Positions 30,257 through 39,098 of a stretch of 42,297 bases of DNA are shown piece after piece; positions within the stretch are counted from its first letter, which is position 1; each line of letters begins with the position of its first letter. The DNA is from JAGLQA01 sp023135565. GTDB taxonomy: Bacteria > Acidobacteriota > Aminicenantia > UBA2199. Both the position numbers and the translations under genes were made by a program. The notes under the pieces were generated by a model. That model was not told the DNA's origin and ran no database searches. It saw only the letters and a list, made by a program, of their open reading frames with translations. The stretch lies in assembly GCA_030639305.1 (NCBI GenBank), contig DAOWCY010000040.1:1-42297 (forward strand). The letters run 5' to 3'.

Positions 30257-32554
30257 ATGAAACGAAGAATATTTTTATTAATGCTGCTCTTAATTATATT
30301 TACCGGTCTAAGCGCCGGAAAACAGGCTGATAAAAAAGCCGGGAGAAAGGCTGAGAAAGAGGCTAAAAAACAGGAAAAACTCGAAAAACTCAAAGAACAA
30401 GGCAAAGAAGAAAAAACCGGTAAGAGCAAAACCGGTGAAGCAGCCCAGGTGCTTATGCACGATTACGGCGATGTAACTGAAGAACTTTTGAAATATTGGG
30501 GCAATGTGGAATTTATCTGGGATGAATACAGGATCTATGCCGATTACGTGGAACATGACAGGAGGACCAAAACCGTCACCGCTAAAGGTAGAGTCACCAT
30601 GTCCTCTAAAGAAACAGTGGTCAGCGGCGAAAAATTGCTGATTAACCTGGAAGATAAGACCGGGGAGTTGTACGACGTTTACGGGCAAATGGAGCCGACG
30701 GTCAGGTATACGGCCGAGAGGTGGAAACAGGAAGATAAAGATACACAGAAGTTTGAGAAATTGAAATTTACTTCCTGTGCCCAATGTGTGCCCCGCTGGA
30801 CACTAATCTGCTCCAAAGGGACTATAAAGAAAAAGAAATATATCGCCATGAAGAACGTGGTGCTTAAATTTAAAAAAATCCCTGTGCTCTATCTGCCCTA
30901 CCTCAGTTATCCCATCACGGATAAATCAACCGGTTTTTTATTCCCCCAGCCCGGTAATCACTACATCGCGGGTACAACCTTAAAGAATGCTTTTTATTGG
31001 GATATAAAATCTAACATAGACATGACCTTATACTTAGACTACTATTCCAAAGCGGGGTGGGGCTTTGCGGAAGAATTCAGGTACTTGTTTAAGAATATGG
31101 AGGGCAATCTTAAATTCTATTTCTTAAAATACCGCATGGGCGAAGATGCCGACAGCGGGGAAATAAGAAATGTGTTCAACAAAGTGGGGAAATCCGATTA
31201 TTATATAAATTTCAAACACATTCACAACATTAATTTTTTGAATACGAAAATTGTCGTGGATATCGATAACCAGAGCGACCCGTCTTTTTTGAGACTTTTC
31301 GATAATAATTTCGATCGTTCGGTGAGCAACCGCTACTACTCCTCTATTTTTATCAAATCCTCTTTGTCCAATGTGAACATGTCGGTCAGCGCCAGGAAAA
31401 ATGTCACCTATTACACCTTCGAGGGGCGCGAAACTTCCAATATCATCCAGTATCTACCGTCGGTTTCCCTCAGCGTAAACCAGCAGAAGATATGGTTCCT
31501 GCCCGGTTATTTTTCATTCAGGTCGGCCTTTGATAACATCAGCCGCAGCGGCGTTAATTACGAAGAGGGCGCCGAGTTTATTCAAAACGATTTTACATCG
31601 CAGCGGTTAAATATAACCCCCTCTTACAGTTTGAAACTATTTACCCTGCCCTGGTTAAGTTCTACGGTGAACCTGAGATCGGAACACAGTATCTACTTCA
31701 AAAGTAAAGACCCGGAAGACAAGAACAAGATCATTAACGAACCTATTCATATCAATTACAATGTGATATCGTCCATGTTGAAAGGCCCCATTTTTTACAA
31801 AATCTACGAAAGCAAAAAGAGTAAATTCAAACACATCATCGAACCGGAAGTAAAGTTCACCTATTCCACCCAATTAGAAGATGAGCAAGTAAATAGGGTG
31901 GCACGCATCGATTTTTCCGACCGGCCTCCTTATTCATATGTGGGTTTCGGTCTTACCTCCAGGTTGTTAAAAAAGAACAAGAATGATAACGAATCTCCAA
32001 GAGAAGTATTATCTTACACCATCAGTCAGAATTACTATATCGACCCAAAAGAGGCAAACTTTTACCGCATGATCAACAATGAATATCCGCAGTTTTCGGA
32101 ATTGGGGAACAGTCTCAGGCTCAGGTTTGTGAAGGATTTTTCCTTAGACTTCACCGTCGCATATAACTATTATATAAAAGGTTTCAGCAGGGCAAATGTT
32201 CTCCTCTCTTTCAACAAAGAGAACAGTATAATAAAAGGTTCCGCAGCTTACACCATATACCGGAATCCTTACAGACAGAATTTTTTCAGGAATAAAACCT
32301 ATTTACGAGGTGATCTCGATATAAATATCCCCGGGTTTCCTCTGCGGTTAAAAACCGGTATAGATTATGATGTAACCGAGAATGAATTCAGGTACGGATC
32401 GGTGCTGGCTTCTTATAATTATCAATGTATCTATTTTAATGCGGAGTTCAGGATGTACACCATGTTTAACGGCGATCTCAAATATCAATATAATTTCGGT
32501 ATTTCTTTCGGCAGCATCGGTATGGTTAAAGACTTCTTAGGCTCACAAAGATAG
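30257..32554 (+). CDS. lptD: LptD-like LPS-assembly outer membrane protein
   Basis: This 765-residue protein starts with a signal peptide (MKRRIFLLMLLLIIFTGLSAG) and a Lys/Glu-rich linker (about 21-65). An OstA/LptA-like jellyroll domain follows (about 75-190; YRIYADYVEHDRRTKTVTAKGRVTM). The LptD hallmark KYIAMKNVVLKFKKIPVLYLPYLSYPI then leads into a beta-barrel rich in aromatic alternating strands. Cysteines in SCAQCVPRWTLICSKG correspond to LptD's disulfide-forming region. LptD with LptE inserts LPS into the outer leaflet. The start at 30257 gives a clean signal peptide; 30248 is an alternative. Presence of this gene shows a diderm envelope. Confidence 0.88.
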   Translation: MKRRIFLLMLLLIIFTGLSAGKQADKKAGRKAEKEAKKQEKLEKLKEQGKEEKTGKSKTGEAAQVLMHDYGDVTEELLKYWGNVEFIWDEYRIYADYVEHDRRTKTVTAKGRVTMSSKETVVSGEKLLINLEDKTGELYDVYGQMEPTVRYTAERWKQEDKDTQKFEKLKFTSCAQCVPRWTLICSKGTIKKKKYIAMKNVVLKFKKIPVLYLPYLSYPITDKSTGFLFPQPGNHYIAGTTLKNAFYWDIKSNIDMTLYLDYYSKAGWGFAEEFRYLFKNMEGNLKFYFLKYRMGEDADSGEIRNVFNKVGKSDYYINFKHIHNINFLNTKIVVDIDNQSDPSFLRLFDNNFDRSVSNRYYSSIFIKSSLSNVNMSVSARKNVTYYTFEGRETSNIIQYLPSVSLSVNQQKIWFLPGYFSFRSAFDNISRSGVNYEEGAEFIQNDFTSQRLNITPSYSLKLFTLPWLSSTVNLRSEHSIYFKSKDPEDKNKIINEPIHINYNVISSMLKGPIFYKIYESKKSKFKHIIEPEVKFTYSTQLEDEQVNRVARIDFSDRPPYSYVGFGLTSRLLKKNKNDNESPREVLSYTISQNYYIDPKEANFYRMINNEYPQFSELGNSLRLRFVKDFSLDFTVAYNYYIKGFSRANVLLSFNKENSIIKGSAAYTIYRNPYRQNFFRNKTYLRGDLDINIPGFPLRLKTGIDYDVTENEFRYGSVLASYNYQCIYFNAEFRMYTMFNGDLKYQYNFGISFGSIGMVKDFLGSQR

Positions 32555-32599
32555 GAGTAAAAAGTAAAGAATATGAAACGAGAAGGTAGGATAGGTTAA

Positions 32600-33544
32600 A
32601 TGAAAAGGATTCTTATTACAGGCTGTTCCGGTTTCCTGGCGTCATATCTAACCGGTCTCCTGCAAGAAGAAGGGAAAAACGAACTTTTCGGTATTACCGA
32701 GGTGCCTGATTTCCGGTCGCACCGGTTAGAAGTTTTTAACATAGATATCAGGGACAGGGACAGGTTTTTTCTCTTAGTGGAAAAGATAAATCCCGATATT
32801 ATTTTTCACCTGGCCGCGGTGACCAATGTGGGGTTTGCCTGGAGGAATCAACTATTAACCTACGAAGTTAATTTTATCGGCAGTGTGAATTTAATGGAAG
32901 CGGTGACCCGGTTTTCTCCCGGGGCGCGGCTTATTTTAATGAGTTCCGCTGAAGTATACGGTAATACCGGGAAGAAGCTAATCGACGAAAGTACGCCGGC
33001 ATCGGTCAGGAATCCCTATTCGCTTTCCAAATATGCTATGGAGATGGCGGCGGACCTTTATATTACCGCTGAGAACCTGGACGTCATCAAAGTCAGGTCT
33101 TTTAATTTTACCGGCCCGGGGCAGGACAAAAAATTTGTCTCCTCCAACTTTTCTTACCAGATAGCCGCTATAGAGAGGGGAGAAAAGGAACCGCAAATAA
33201 AAGTAGGCAACCTGTCTGCTGTCAGGGATTTTTCCGATGTCAGGGACACGGTCCGTTATTTAAAAGCGATTGCTGAAAAAGGGGATAGGGGAGGCGTCTA
33301 CAACCTATGTTCCGGGCAAACTTACCCTATCGAAGAGATACTTCACAAGCTGCTTTCGTTTTCTGAGAAAGAGATAGAGGTAGTAGTGGAGAAAGAGAGG
33401 TTAAGGCCCGTGGATATACCTGAATTGGCGGGAGATTGTTCGTTAATCAGGGAGAAGTTTGATCTTCGCCCCCGGTATAGTATAGATCAAACCCTGTTAG
33501 ACCTGTTAAATTACTGGCGAGCCCGCGGCGCGGGCGCCCTATAA
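32600..33544 (+). CDS. GDP-6-deoxy-mannose reductase-like SDR (RMD/GMD family)
   Basis: This 314-residue extended SDR protein begins ILITGCSGFLASYLTGLL (NAD(P) site). It has MSSAEVYGNTGKKLIDE and the catalytic YSLSKYAME, then RSFNFTGPGQDKKFVSSNF and the C-terminal ERLRPVDIPELAGDCS typical of RMD, which reduces GDP-4-keto-6-deoxymannose to GDP-rhamnose. The final residues ARGAGAL and the TAA come from a palindromic repeat (GCCCGCGGCGCGGGC), so the original C-terminus was probably altered. It lies between lptD and a glycosyltransferase, consistent with LPS/O-antigen synthesis. Confidence 0.8.
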   Translation: MKRILITGCSGFLASYLTGLLQEEGKNELFGITEVPDFRSHRLEVFNIDIRDRDRFFLLVEKINPDIIFHLAAVTNVGFAWRNQLLTYEVNFIGSVNLMEAVTRFSPGARLILMSSAEVYGNTGKKLIDESTPASVRNPYSLSKYAMEMAADLYITAENLDVIKVRSFNFTGPGQDKKFVSSNFSYQIAAIERGEKEPQIKVGNLSAVRDFSDVRDTVRYLKAIAEKGDRGGVYNLCSGQTYPIEEILHKLLSFSEKEIEVVVEKERLRPVDIPELAGDCSLIREKFDLRPRYSIDQTLLDLLNYWRARGAGAL

Positions 33545-33680
33545 GGGGTGCTGCTAAGGGCAGAATGGCTTCTTGCTTATAAGAAGTTTTGATCAAACTT
33601 TTTCAAAAGTTTGGCCCCCGGCAGGGACCTGCCGCGCAGCGGCTTAACGCCACCCCACGCGCGTGGGGCTGCCGGAGGCA
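33518..33680 (+). repeat. Nested palindromic repeat: module A interrupted by module B
   Basis: AGCCCGCGGCGCGGGC overlaps the RMD gene end. Then AAGTTTTGATCAAACTTTTT, CAAAAGTTTGGCCCCCGGC, an inserted module B (CTGCCGCGCAGCGGCTTAAC, CCCCACGCGCGTGGGG), and the module A end GCCGGAGGCAAGG. In other copies the A halves are adjacent, so B appears inserted within A. Confidence 0.75.
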
Positions 33681-33692
33681 AGGAACTTTATC

Positions 33693-34793
33693 ATGCGTAT
33701 ACATATTGTAACCGATCGATTTACTGTAGGCGGTGGTATCGAGCACATTTATCAATTAGTAAAAGGGATAAAAGGTATCGATTTCGCCGTTTTTGCCGAG
33801 CCCGGGAATGCGGCGGGGAAGTTCGCCGAACTTGACAATGTGGAAATATTTCCCGGCGGGTATGATCCCGGTTATGTTTTGGCCGGGAAACCCGACTTAG
33901 TGCATATCCACCACCTGCGCCCACTATTTTTTTTTTTCAAACGGACGGCGTCCGCACCCGGTATCCCCATAATCTTCACTGCGCACGGCCTGCACATCCA
34001 CAAGTATGAATTTTCCGGGCGGTTCAGCGATAAAATAAAATATACCCTGCGGTTTTTTCTCGAGAAGATGATCTTGAAAAAGCCCGATAAAGTTATAGCA
34101 GTCTCAAAGGAAGATCAACGGTTTTTGCAGGAAAAGTACCGTTTAAAAAATACCACCTACCTGACCAACGGCATAGATTTTACCGGTGTCCGCGCTATTC
34201 GTCAATCGAAAGAGGAATTAAGAAAAGAGTTGAATTTCCCTGCCGGTGCTTTTTTATTTGTCACCGTGGCCCGCTTCGATTTTCAGAAAGGTTACGATAT
34301 TTTGTTAAAAGCCATATCTCTAATAAAAGACCGGCTGGCACAGGCGGATAGGGAAGTGCGTTTTCTTTTTGTAGGCGGAGGTTCTGAGTTTGACAGGATG
34401 AAAGAGTACAGCCGGGAGTTATCGGTATCGCAGTATATCTCTTTTTTAGGAGAGCGGGATGATGTATACAAAATCGTCAAAGCCGCCGATCTATTTTTGT
34501 TATCGTCGCGTTGGGAAGGGCTGCCTATCGTGCTGTTGGAAACGGGGTTGTTAAAGACCCCCGTGCTGGCCACAGACACTTATGGCAACAGGGAGATATT
34601 GGCGGGAGGTAACGGTATTCTTTGTCGCAATGAGGATCCCGCCGACTTAGCTGAAAAAATAGCGCAAGTGTTATCGGGCAAGTTTGATTTGGAGCAGTGT
34701 GCCCGCAAGCTTTACCTGGAAGTAGAGAACAATTACAACTTGCCCAAGATGCTGGCCGGTCTCGAAGAGCTTTACCGCTCATTTCAATTATAA
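33693..34793 (+). CDS. Glycosyltransferase family 4
   Basis: This 366-residue GT-B enzyme has an N-terminal acceptor domain (MRIHIVTDRFTVGGGIEHIY, DLVHIHHLRPLFFF, IPIIFTAHGLHIH). Its C-terminal donor domain has FVTVARFDFQKGYDILLKA, FVGGGSEF and the EX7E motif region SSRWEGLPIVLLETGLLKTPVLAT. Such enzymes move sugars from nucleotide donors to LPS, O-antigen or exopolysaccharide. ATG 33693 is chosen (AAGGAA just upstream, part of the repeat end). A longer frame from 33663 would start inside the repeat. Donor and acceptor are unknown. Confidence 0.87.
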   Translation: MRIHIVTDRFTVGGGIEHIYQLVKGIKGIDFAVFAEPGNAAGKFAELDNVEIFPGGYDPGYVLAGKPDLVHIHHLRPLFFFFKRTASAPGIPIIFTAHGLHIHKYEFSGRFSDKIKYTLRFFLEKMILKKPDKVIAVSKEDQRFLQEKYRLKNTTYLTNGIDFTGVRAIRQSKEELRKELNFPAGAFLFVTVARFDFQKGYDILLKAISLIKDRLAQADREVRFLFVGGGSEFDRMKEYSRELSVSQYISFLGERDDVYKIVKAADLFLLSSRWEGLPIVLLETGLLKTPVLATDTYGNREILAGGNGILCRNEDPADLAEKIAQVLSGKFDLEQCARKLYLEVENNYNLPKMLAGLEELYRSFQL

Positions 34794-34847
34794 TCAAGTA
34801 GGCATTTAGCCTCTGTTAAACGGCGTGTTATACTACGAGAATCGGCA

Positions 34848-34890
34848 GATGCGAAGCAGCTTATAGGTTTCCCGCGCCGCGGGGCTTTTA
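34848..34890. repeat. Module B palindromic repeat (short copy)
   Basis: GATGCGAAGCAGCTTATAGG followed by CCCGCGCCGCGGGGCTTTTG, between the glycosyltransferase and the convergent kinase gene. The CCCGCGCCGCGGG stem may act as a terminator for both. Confidence 0.6.
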
Positions 34891-34903
34891 ATAATTTAGT
34901 ATT

Positions 34904-35887
34904 CTAAATCTTTAGCTTCTCGAGCTCGTCCTCTACCTCACGCCACTTCTCAGCGCCCATTTTGGCTCCCATCACTTCTACCGTTTTACCGGCTGCAATA
35001 GAACCGATTTTGCCGCATATATCCAACCCATAACCCCTGCTTAATCCATAAAAAAACCCGGCTTGATACATGTCACCGGCTCCGGTGGTATCTATCGCTT
35101 TAGCCTTTATAGCAGACACCCGGTGAAAGTCTCCACCCGATTTAATCAACGAACCCTCAGCCCCGATTTTGACTACGGCTATCTTACATTTTGAGCCGAT
35201 TTCAGCTAACGCGGTTTCCGGATCCTTTATGCCGGTGAAAGCCTCAGCTTCGTCTTCATTGGCAAAAACGATGTCTATATAATCTTTAACTATGGGTTTC
35301 AAAAAATCCAGGTTCTCTTCCACTACATTAAAACTGGATAGGTCCACGGCGATTTCATTCCCGGCTGCTTTAGCAAGTTCTACGGCTTTTCTCACCAGGT
35401 CATGATTCTGCACCAAATAACCTTCTAAATGAAAATAATCATATCCTTTAAAAAGATCGCTGGATAAATCGGCTGCTTCCAATTCGATAGCTGCACCGAG
35501 ATAGGTGGCCATGGTTCTCTCCGAGTCCTTAGAAACCAAAGAGACACACCGGCCGGTCTGCTCTTTACCTTTGAAAAGGCGGGCCGTAATTTTATTTCGC
35601 ACTAAGTCGGAGTTAAAAAACTTCCCCAATTCATCTTCGCCGACCTTGCCGATATATCCGGCTGCGCCACCGAACCGGGCCAGCCCGTTTATGGTATTGG
35701 CGGCGGAACCGCCGGTAGATTCGGTCTTTTTTATATTCTTGGTGAGTTCCAGGATATCATTCGATTTGTTTATATCCACTAAGGTCATACTGCCCCGGGG
35801 AAAACCGAGCCGCGATAATAATTCATCATCTTCGATGCGGATCAGGATATCCACCAACGCATTTCCCATTCCTAACACTTTTTTCAT
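34904..35887 (-). CDS. PfkB-family kinase, adenosine-kinase-like
   Basis: This 327-residue ribokinase-superfamily protein starts VLGMGNALVDILIRIEDD. It has GGSAANTINGLARFGG (substrate glycine pair) and the DTTGAGDMYQAGFFYGL block with the catalytic Asp and anion hole near the C-terminus. GNALVD and the overall length match adenosine kinase or related nucleoside kinases rather than ribokinase. Substrate remains uncertain. It is monocistronic, with a clear GAGGTG ribosome-binding site. It lies upstream of the HPt gene's end by about 100 bp. Confidence 0.8.
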   Translation of the reverse strand: MKKVLGMGNALVDILIRIEDDELLSRLGFPRGSMTLVDINKSNDILELTKNIKKTESTGGSAANTINGLARFGGAAGYIGKVGEDELGKFFNSDLVRNKITARLFKGKEQTGRCVSLVSKDSERTMATYLGAAIELEAADLSSDLFKGYDYFHLEGYLVQNHDLVRKAVELAKAAGNEIAVDLSSFNVVEENLDFLKPIVKDYIDIVFANEDEAEAFTGIKDPETALAEIGSKCKIAVVKIGAEGSLIKSGGDFHRVSAIKAKAIDTTGAGDMYQAGFFYGLSRGYGLDICGKIGSIAAGKTVEVMGAKMGAEKWREVEDELEKLKI

Positions 35888-35986
35888 TTTTTCACCTCAT
35901 TTCGCGATTGTAAGAAGTCGAGAAGTACCGGTAACAATACCTGTAGGGGACGCATACAAGCGCCCCGAGATCTCCCGGACAGCCTG

Positions 35987-36289
35987 TTAAATGTCAACGC
36001 CATTTTCTCTCATATAAACCGTCAGCCTTTCGACCAGGCTTTTGGTCTCTTCAAAATTGTTTTCCTGGGCCTTTTTCTGGAGGTCCTTGGCGATATCGGT
36101 ACCTTCATCTAAACCGAAAACTCCGGCTGTACCTTTTATATCGTGAGCAATCCTGGCAATATCAGCTAAATTGTCCTGGTCTAATAGAAGCTTCATTTCC
36201 TTTAGCTTTGGCGAAACAGACTCAATAAACTCTTGTTTTAGATCTTCCATAAAAATTTCGTCTGTGGTTTTTCCTTGTGTGTTAGCCAT
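35987..36289 (-). CDS. Histidine phosphotransfer (HPt) domain protein
   Basis: This 100-residue single-domain four-helix protein carries the phospho-acceptor motif IARIAHDIKGTAGVFGLDEG with His49. HPt proteins relay phosphate between hybrid kinases and response regulators. No kinase or regulator is adjacent, so it is an orphan relay component. The Shine-Dalgarno AAAGGAG is well placed on the reverse strand. Confidence 0.88.
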   Translation of the reverse strand: MANTQGKTTDEIFMEDLKQEFIESVSPKLKEMKLLLDQDNLADIARIAHDIKGTAGVFGLDEGTDIAKDLQKKAQENNFEETKSLVERLTVYMRENGVDI

Positions 36290-36334
36290 ATTTTACTCCT
36301 TTTATTAATTCTTGAAAAATTTTTGAAAAAAACA

Positions 36335-36374
36335 AAGCACCCGGCGGGTGCACCCTATGAGCCGCCCCCTTTTT
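36335..36374. repeat. Palindromic repeat remnant
   Basis: GCACCCGGCGGGTGC (7-bp arms) and ACCCTATGAGCCGCCCCC, related to module B ends, between the HPt gene and panD. The hairpin could terminate the pan operon transcript. Confidence 0.5.
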
Positions 36375-36743
36375 TCAAAGTTTGCCATTGATAATTCTCT
36401 CTACCTTATTATTATCGTCCATAATAAGGATAACCGAACTTAAAGAATTAAGCTCCCGCTCATCCAACAACGCAAAAGCAGCAATGATTATCCTATCGCC
36501 GATAGCAACCATCCGGGCTGCCGCTCCGTTTAATGCTATCTCTCCCGTGCCGCTGCTGCCGGGGATTACATAGGTGGAAAACCGGGCGCCGTTAGAAATG
36601 TTGTATATATCAACTTTCTGGAAATGCCTCAAATTACCCTTTTCCATTATTTCGGGATCGATAGTGATACTGCCCGAATATTCGAGGTTGGCCCCGGTTA
36701 CCTTTGCATTGTGTACCTTGGATACTAAAAAAGGTATCAACAT
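36375..36743 (-). CDS. panD: Aspartate 1-decarboxylase
   Basis: This 122-residue proenzyme self-cleaves between Gly24 and Ser25 in EYSGSITIDPEI to form the pyruvoyl cofactor. Lys9 and Tyr58 regions (VSKVHNAKVTGA, STYVIPGSSGTGEIALNGAAAR) are conserved. It makes beta-alanine for pantothenate. Last gene of kinase-panB-panC-panD on the reverse strand, one base after panC. Confidence 0.95.
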   Translation of the reverse strand: MLIPFLVSKVHNAKVTGANLEYSGSITIDPEIMEKGNLRHFQKVDIYNISNGARFSTYVIPGSSGTGEIALNGAAARMVAIGDRIIIAAFALLDERELNSLSSVILIMDDNNKVERIINGKL

Positions 36744-36744
36744 T

Positions 36745-37608
36745 TTATATTTCTCCTAAAATAAAATTGTCGATGAGTCTTGTCTTGCCCAACTTTACAG
36801 CCGCTGCTACAAGTGTATTATTCACATCGATGTCCATAGTTCCTTCGCTTCTTTCATAGGTTTTTAGGCTGTTTAGACTCACTATTTCTACATAATCTAT
36901 TTCTACTAATTTACTCTGCTGTAGTTCTTTTACGATTTCCGTTTTGATTTGCGCCGCGTCTTCCAGGCCGGCGGCGATGAGTTCTTCTGCTTTCCGCAGC
37001 GCCTTCGGTAAGCATAAAGCCGCTTCCCGCTGCGGGCCCGATAAATAAGTATTACGGGAAGATAAAGCCAGACCGTCCGTGTCCCTGACAATAGGCAGGG
37101 CTTTGATGGTTACATCTAAGTTTAGGTCCAGCGCCATTTTTTTTATAATCACAGCTTGCTGGGCGTCTTTGCTGCCGAAATAGGCGTTGTCCGGGGCGAC
37201 GATATTAAATAGTTTTAAAACCACGGTGGTCACACCCCTGAAATGGGTAGGACGCGACTTGCCGCACAGGACTTTGTACAACTCTTCCACTTGTACATAG
37301 GTTGAATAACCGCCGGGATAGATTTCCTTTACATCGGGAAAAAACAATATATCAACTCCCAGTTCTTTTAACGATTTTTCATCTTTTTTTAGGTCCCGGG
37401 GGTAACTGTCTAAGTCTTCATTGGGCGCAAACTGGGTGGGGTTGACAAAGATAGAGACCACGGTGACGTCATTCTCCCGCAAACTTTGTTCCATCAGGCT
37501 GAGATGACCCTGGTGCAGGCAGCCCATGGTGGGTACGAAACCGAAGGTTTTGCCCTTGAGCTTTCTCGTTTCTTTTTTAACCGCGGCAATCGTTTTAATT
37601 ATTTTCAT
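36745..37608 (-). CDS. panC: Pantothenate synthetase
   Basis: This 287-residue ligase joins pantoate and beta-alanine with ATP. Motifs are FVPTMGCLHQGHLSLM (HxGH), VSIFVNPTQFAPNEDLDSYPRD, YFGSKDAQQ and the KMSKS-like GLALSSRNTYL. It overlaps panB by four bases and is followed by panD after one base, so the three enzymes of the pathway are coupled. Confidence 0.97.
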   Translation of the reverse strand: MKIIKTIAAVKKETRKLKGKTFGFVPTMGCLHQGHLSLMEQSLRENDVTVVSIFVNPTQFAPNEDLDSYPRDLKKDEKSLKELGVDILFFPDVKEIYPGGYSTYVQVEELYKVLCGKSRPTHFRGVTTVVLKLFNIVAPDNAYFGSKDAQQAVIIKKMALDLNLDVTIKALPIVRDTDGLALSSRNTYLSGPQREAALCLPKALRKAEELIAAGLEDAAQIKTEIVKELQQSKLVEIDYVEIVSLNSLKTYERSEGTMDIDVNNTLVAAAVKLGKTRLIDNFILGEI

Positions 37609-38447
37609 TTTAAAAATTCTTCTATATCCTTGTTCAGATGATAGCTCTCTTTCCGGCCGGGGAAACCGCCGGATTCGATATCCTTAATGTAGTTTTCAAG
37701 CGCTTCCCGCATAACTCCATGGGTGTCCGCATATTTCCTGACAAATTTGGGATGATAAATATCGGTAAATCCCACTAAATCATGAAAAACAAGAATCTGG
37801 CCGTCGCAGTGCCGGCCGGCACCGATGCCGATGGTGGGAATAGAGATGGTCCCGGTAATTTTGGCGGCCAATTCCATGGGGATCGATTCCAGTACGATGG
37901 CAAATACGCCGAGCTTCTCTAAGGCGGCGGCATCTTGTAAAATTTCCTCGGCCCTGCTTTTCAGCTTGCCCTGGACTTTGAAACCGCCGAATTTATGGAC
38001 AGACTGCGGGGTCAGCCCTAAATGAGCCAATACCGGGATATCCGCATCTAAAATAGCTTCGATGACTTTGAATCTTTTCGCGCCGCCTTCTAATTTTACT
38101 GCTTCGGCGGCACCCTCTTTAACCAGGCGGACAGCATTTTCTACCGCCTGTTCAACACTGATATGGTAAGACTGGAAAGGCATATCGCTTACCACTAAAG
38201 ATAGCGGCTCAGCTCGCGCCACCATGGAGGTATGGTAGACCATCTCCGCCATGGTTACTTTCAGCGTGTTGGCATGTCCCTGGAGAACCATGCCTAAAGA
38301 ATCGCCCACCAGGATCAAATCGATACCTGCTTCGGAAGCTGCAGCGGCTGTAGGGAAATCATAAGCTGTAACCGCGGAGATTTTTTCTCCTTTTTTCTTC
38401 TTTTCCTGTAAAGAAACCACTGTTCTTTTTTCTTCAAGCTGGGGCAT
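37605..38447 (-). CDS. panB: 3-methyl-2-oxobutanoate hydroxymethyltransferase
   Basis: This 280-residue TIM-barrel enzyme transfers a hydroxymethyl group from methylenetetrahydrofolate to ketoisovalerate, the first pantothenate step. Motifs are KISAVTAYDFPTAAAASEAG, LVGDSLGMVLQGH (metal Asp), VKLEGGAKR, AHLGLTPQSVHKFGGFKVQG and PTIGIGAGRHCDGQILVFHD. It overlaps the upstream kinase gene by 14 bases and panC by four. Confidence 0.97.
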   Translation of the reverse strand: MPQLEEKRTVVSLQEKKKKGEKISAVTAYDFPTAAAASEAGIDLILVGDSLGMVLQGHANTLKVTMAEMVYHTSMVARAEPLSLVVSDMPFQSYHISVEQAVENAVRLVKEGAAEAVKLEGGAKRFKVIEAILDADIPVLAHLGLTPQSVHKFGGFKVQGKLKSRAEEILQDAAALEKLGVFAIVLESIPMELAAKITGTISIPTIGIGAGRHCDGQILVFHDLVGFTDIYHPKFVRKYADTHGVMREALENYIKDIESGGFPGRKESYHLNKDIEEFLK

Positions 38448-39078
38448 AGTACCTTGTTCCTTTTTTATGATCTTTAATCTCTTTAATGAGATTGGTAATG
38501 TCCGACTTCCTGTCTAAGTCTATCTTTTCCATGTTTACCACTAACAGCGGCGAGGTCTTATAATTGAAAAAATAATAATTGTAAGCTTCGAAAACTTCCC
38601 GCCAATAGTCGGGGGGGATTTTTTTTTCCGCTTCCGTGCCGGTATCATGGATACGGCGCAGCATCTCGGCAAAGGAGGTCTGCAAATAGATAACCAGGTC
38701 CGAAGCGATCACATTCTCAGCAAAGATATTGAATATTTTTTTATAAATCTCTAATTCTTCATCGTTCAGGACGATATGGGCGTAAATACCATCCCTGAAA
38801 AATATATAATCGCTGACAGTGATTTTCTGGAAAAGTCCCTTTTGACTGATCTCCTGCTGCTGCGCATAGCGGTTGAGTAGAAAAATCAACTGCGTCTTCA
38901 AAGTAAGAGAAGTTTCACTTTCACCCTGGGCCAGTTCGTTAAAATAGTCGTTAGCAAAGGGATTCGCCTTGTTATCGAGTATGAGTCTAGCGTTAAATTC
39001 TTCGGCAAGAATCCTGGCCAGCCCGGTCTTCCCAGACTTTATCAAACCGTCAACCACTAAATATCTAAATTCATTCAT
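38434..39078 (-). CDS. Deoxynucleoside-kinase-family P-loop protein in the pan operon
   Basis: This 214-residue protein starts MNEFRYLVVDGLIKSGKTGLA (Walker A). It shows the dNK/deoxyadenosine-kinase layout: DNKANPFANDYF, VSDYIFFRDGIYAHIVL (DR-type motif weakened), YLQTSFAEMLRRI (LID arginines). ATG 39078 is chosen by family fit; an upstream ATG at 39102 would start in an R2 repeat. The gene overlaps panB and heads the pantothenate operon, an unexpected partner. Its substrate is unknown; a dN kinase or a pantothenate-pathway kinase are both conceivable. Confidence 0.68.
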   Translation of the reverse strand: MNEFRYLVVDGLIKSGKTGLARILAEEFNARLILDNKANPFANDYFNELAQGESETSLTLKTQLIFLLNRYAQQQEISQKGLFQKITVSDYIFFRDGIYAHIVLNDEELEIYKKIFNIFAENVIASDLVIYLQTSFAEMLRRIHDTGTEAEKKIPPDYWREVFEAYNYYFFNYKTSPLLVVNMEKIDLDRKSDITNLIKEIKDHKKGTRYYAPA

Positions 39079-39098
39079 TAGACAAAGATTATGTCGCT

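Noticed and set aside
29977..30429. 150-codon reverse-strand frame rich in Phe, Ser and Leu
   Set aside because: It is antisense to the Lys/Glu-rich linker of LptD; low-complexity AAA/GAA codons give an open antisense frame by chance.
33611..33835. 74-codon forward frame overlapping the GT4 start
   Set aside because: It starts in a repeat and runs out of frame with the glycosyltransferase, which has clear motifs.
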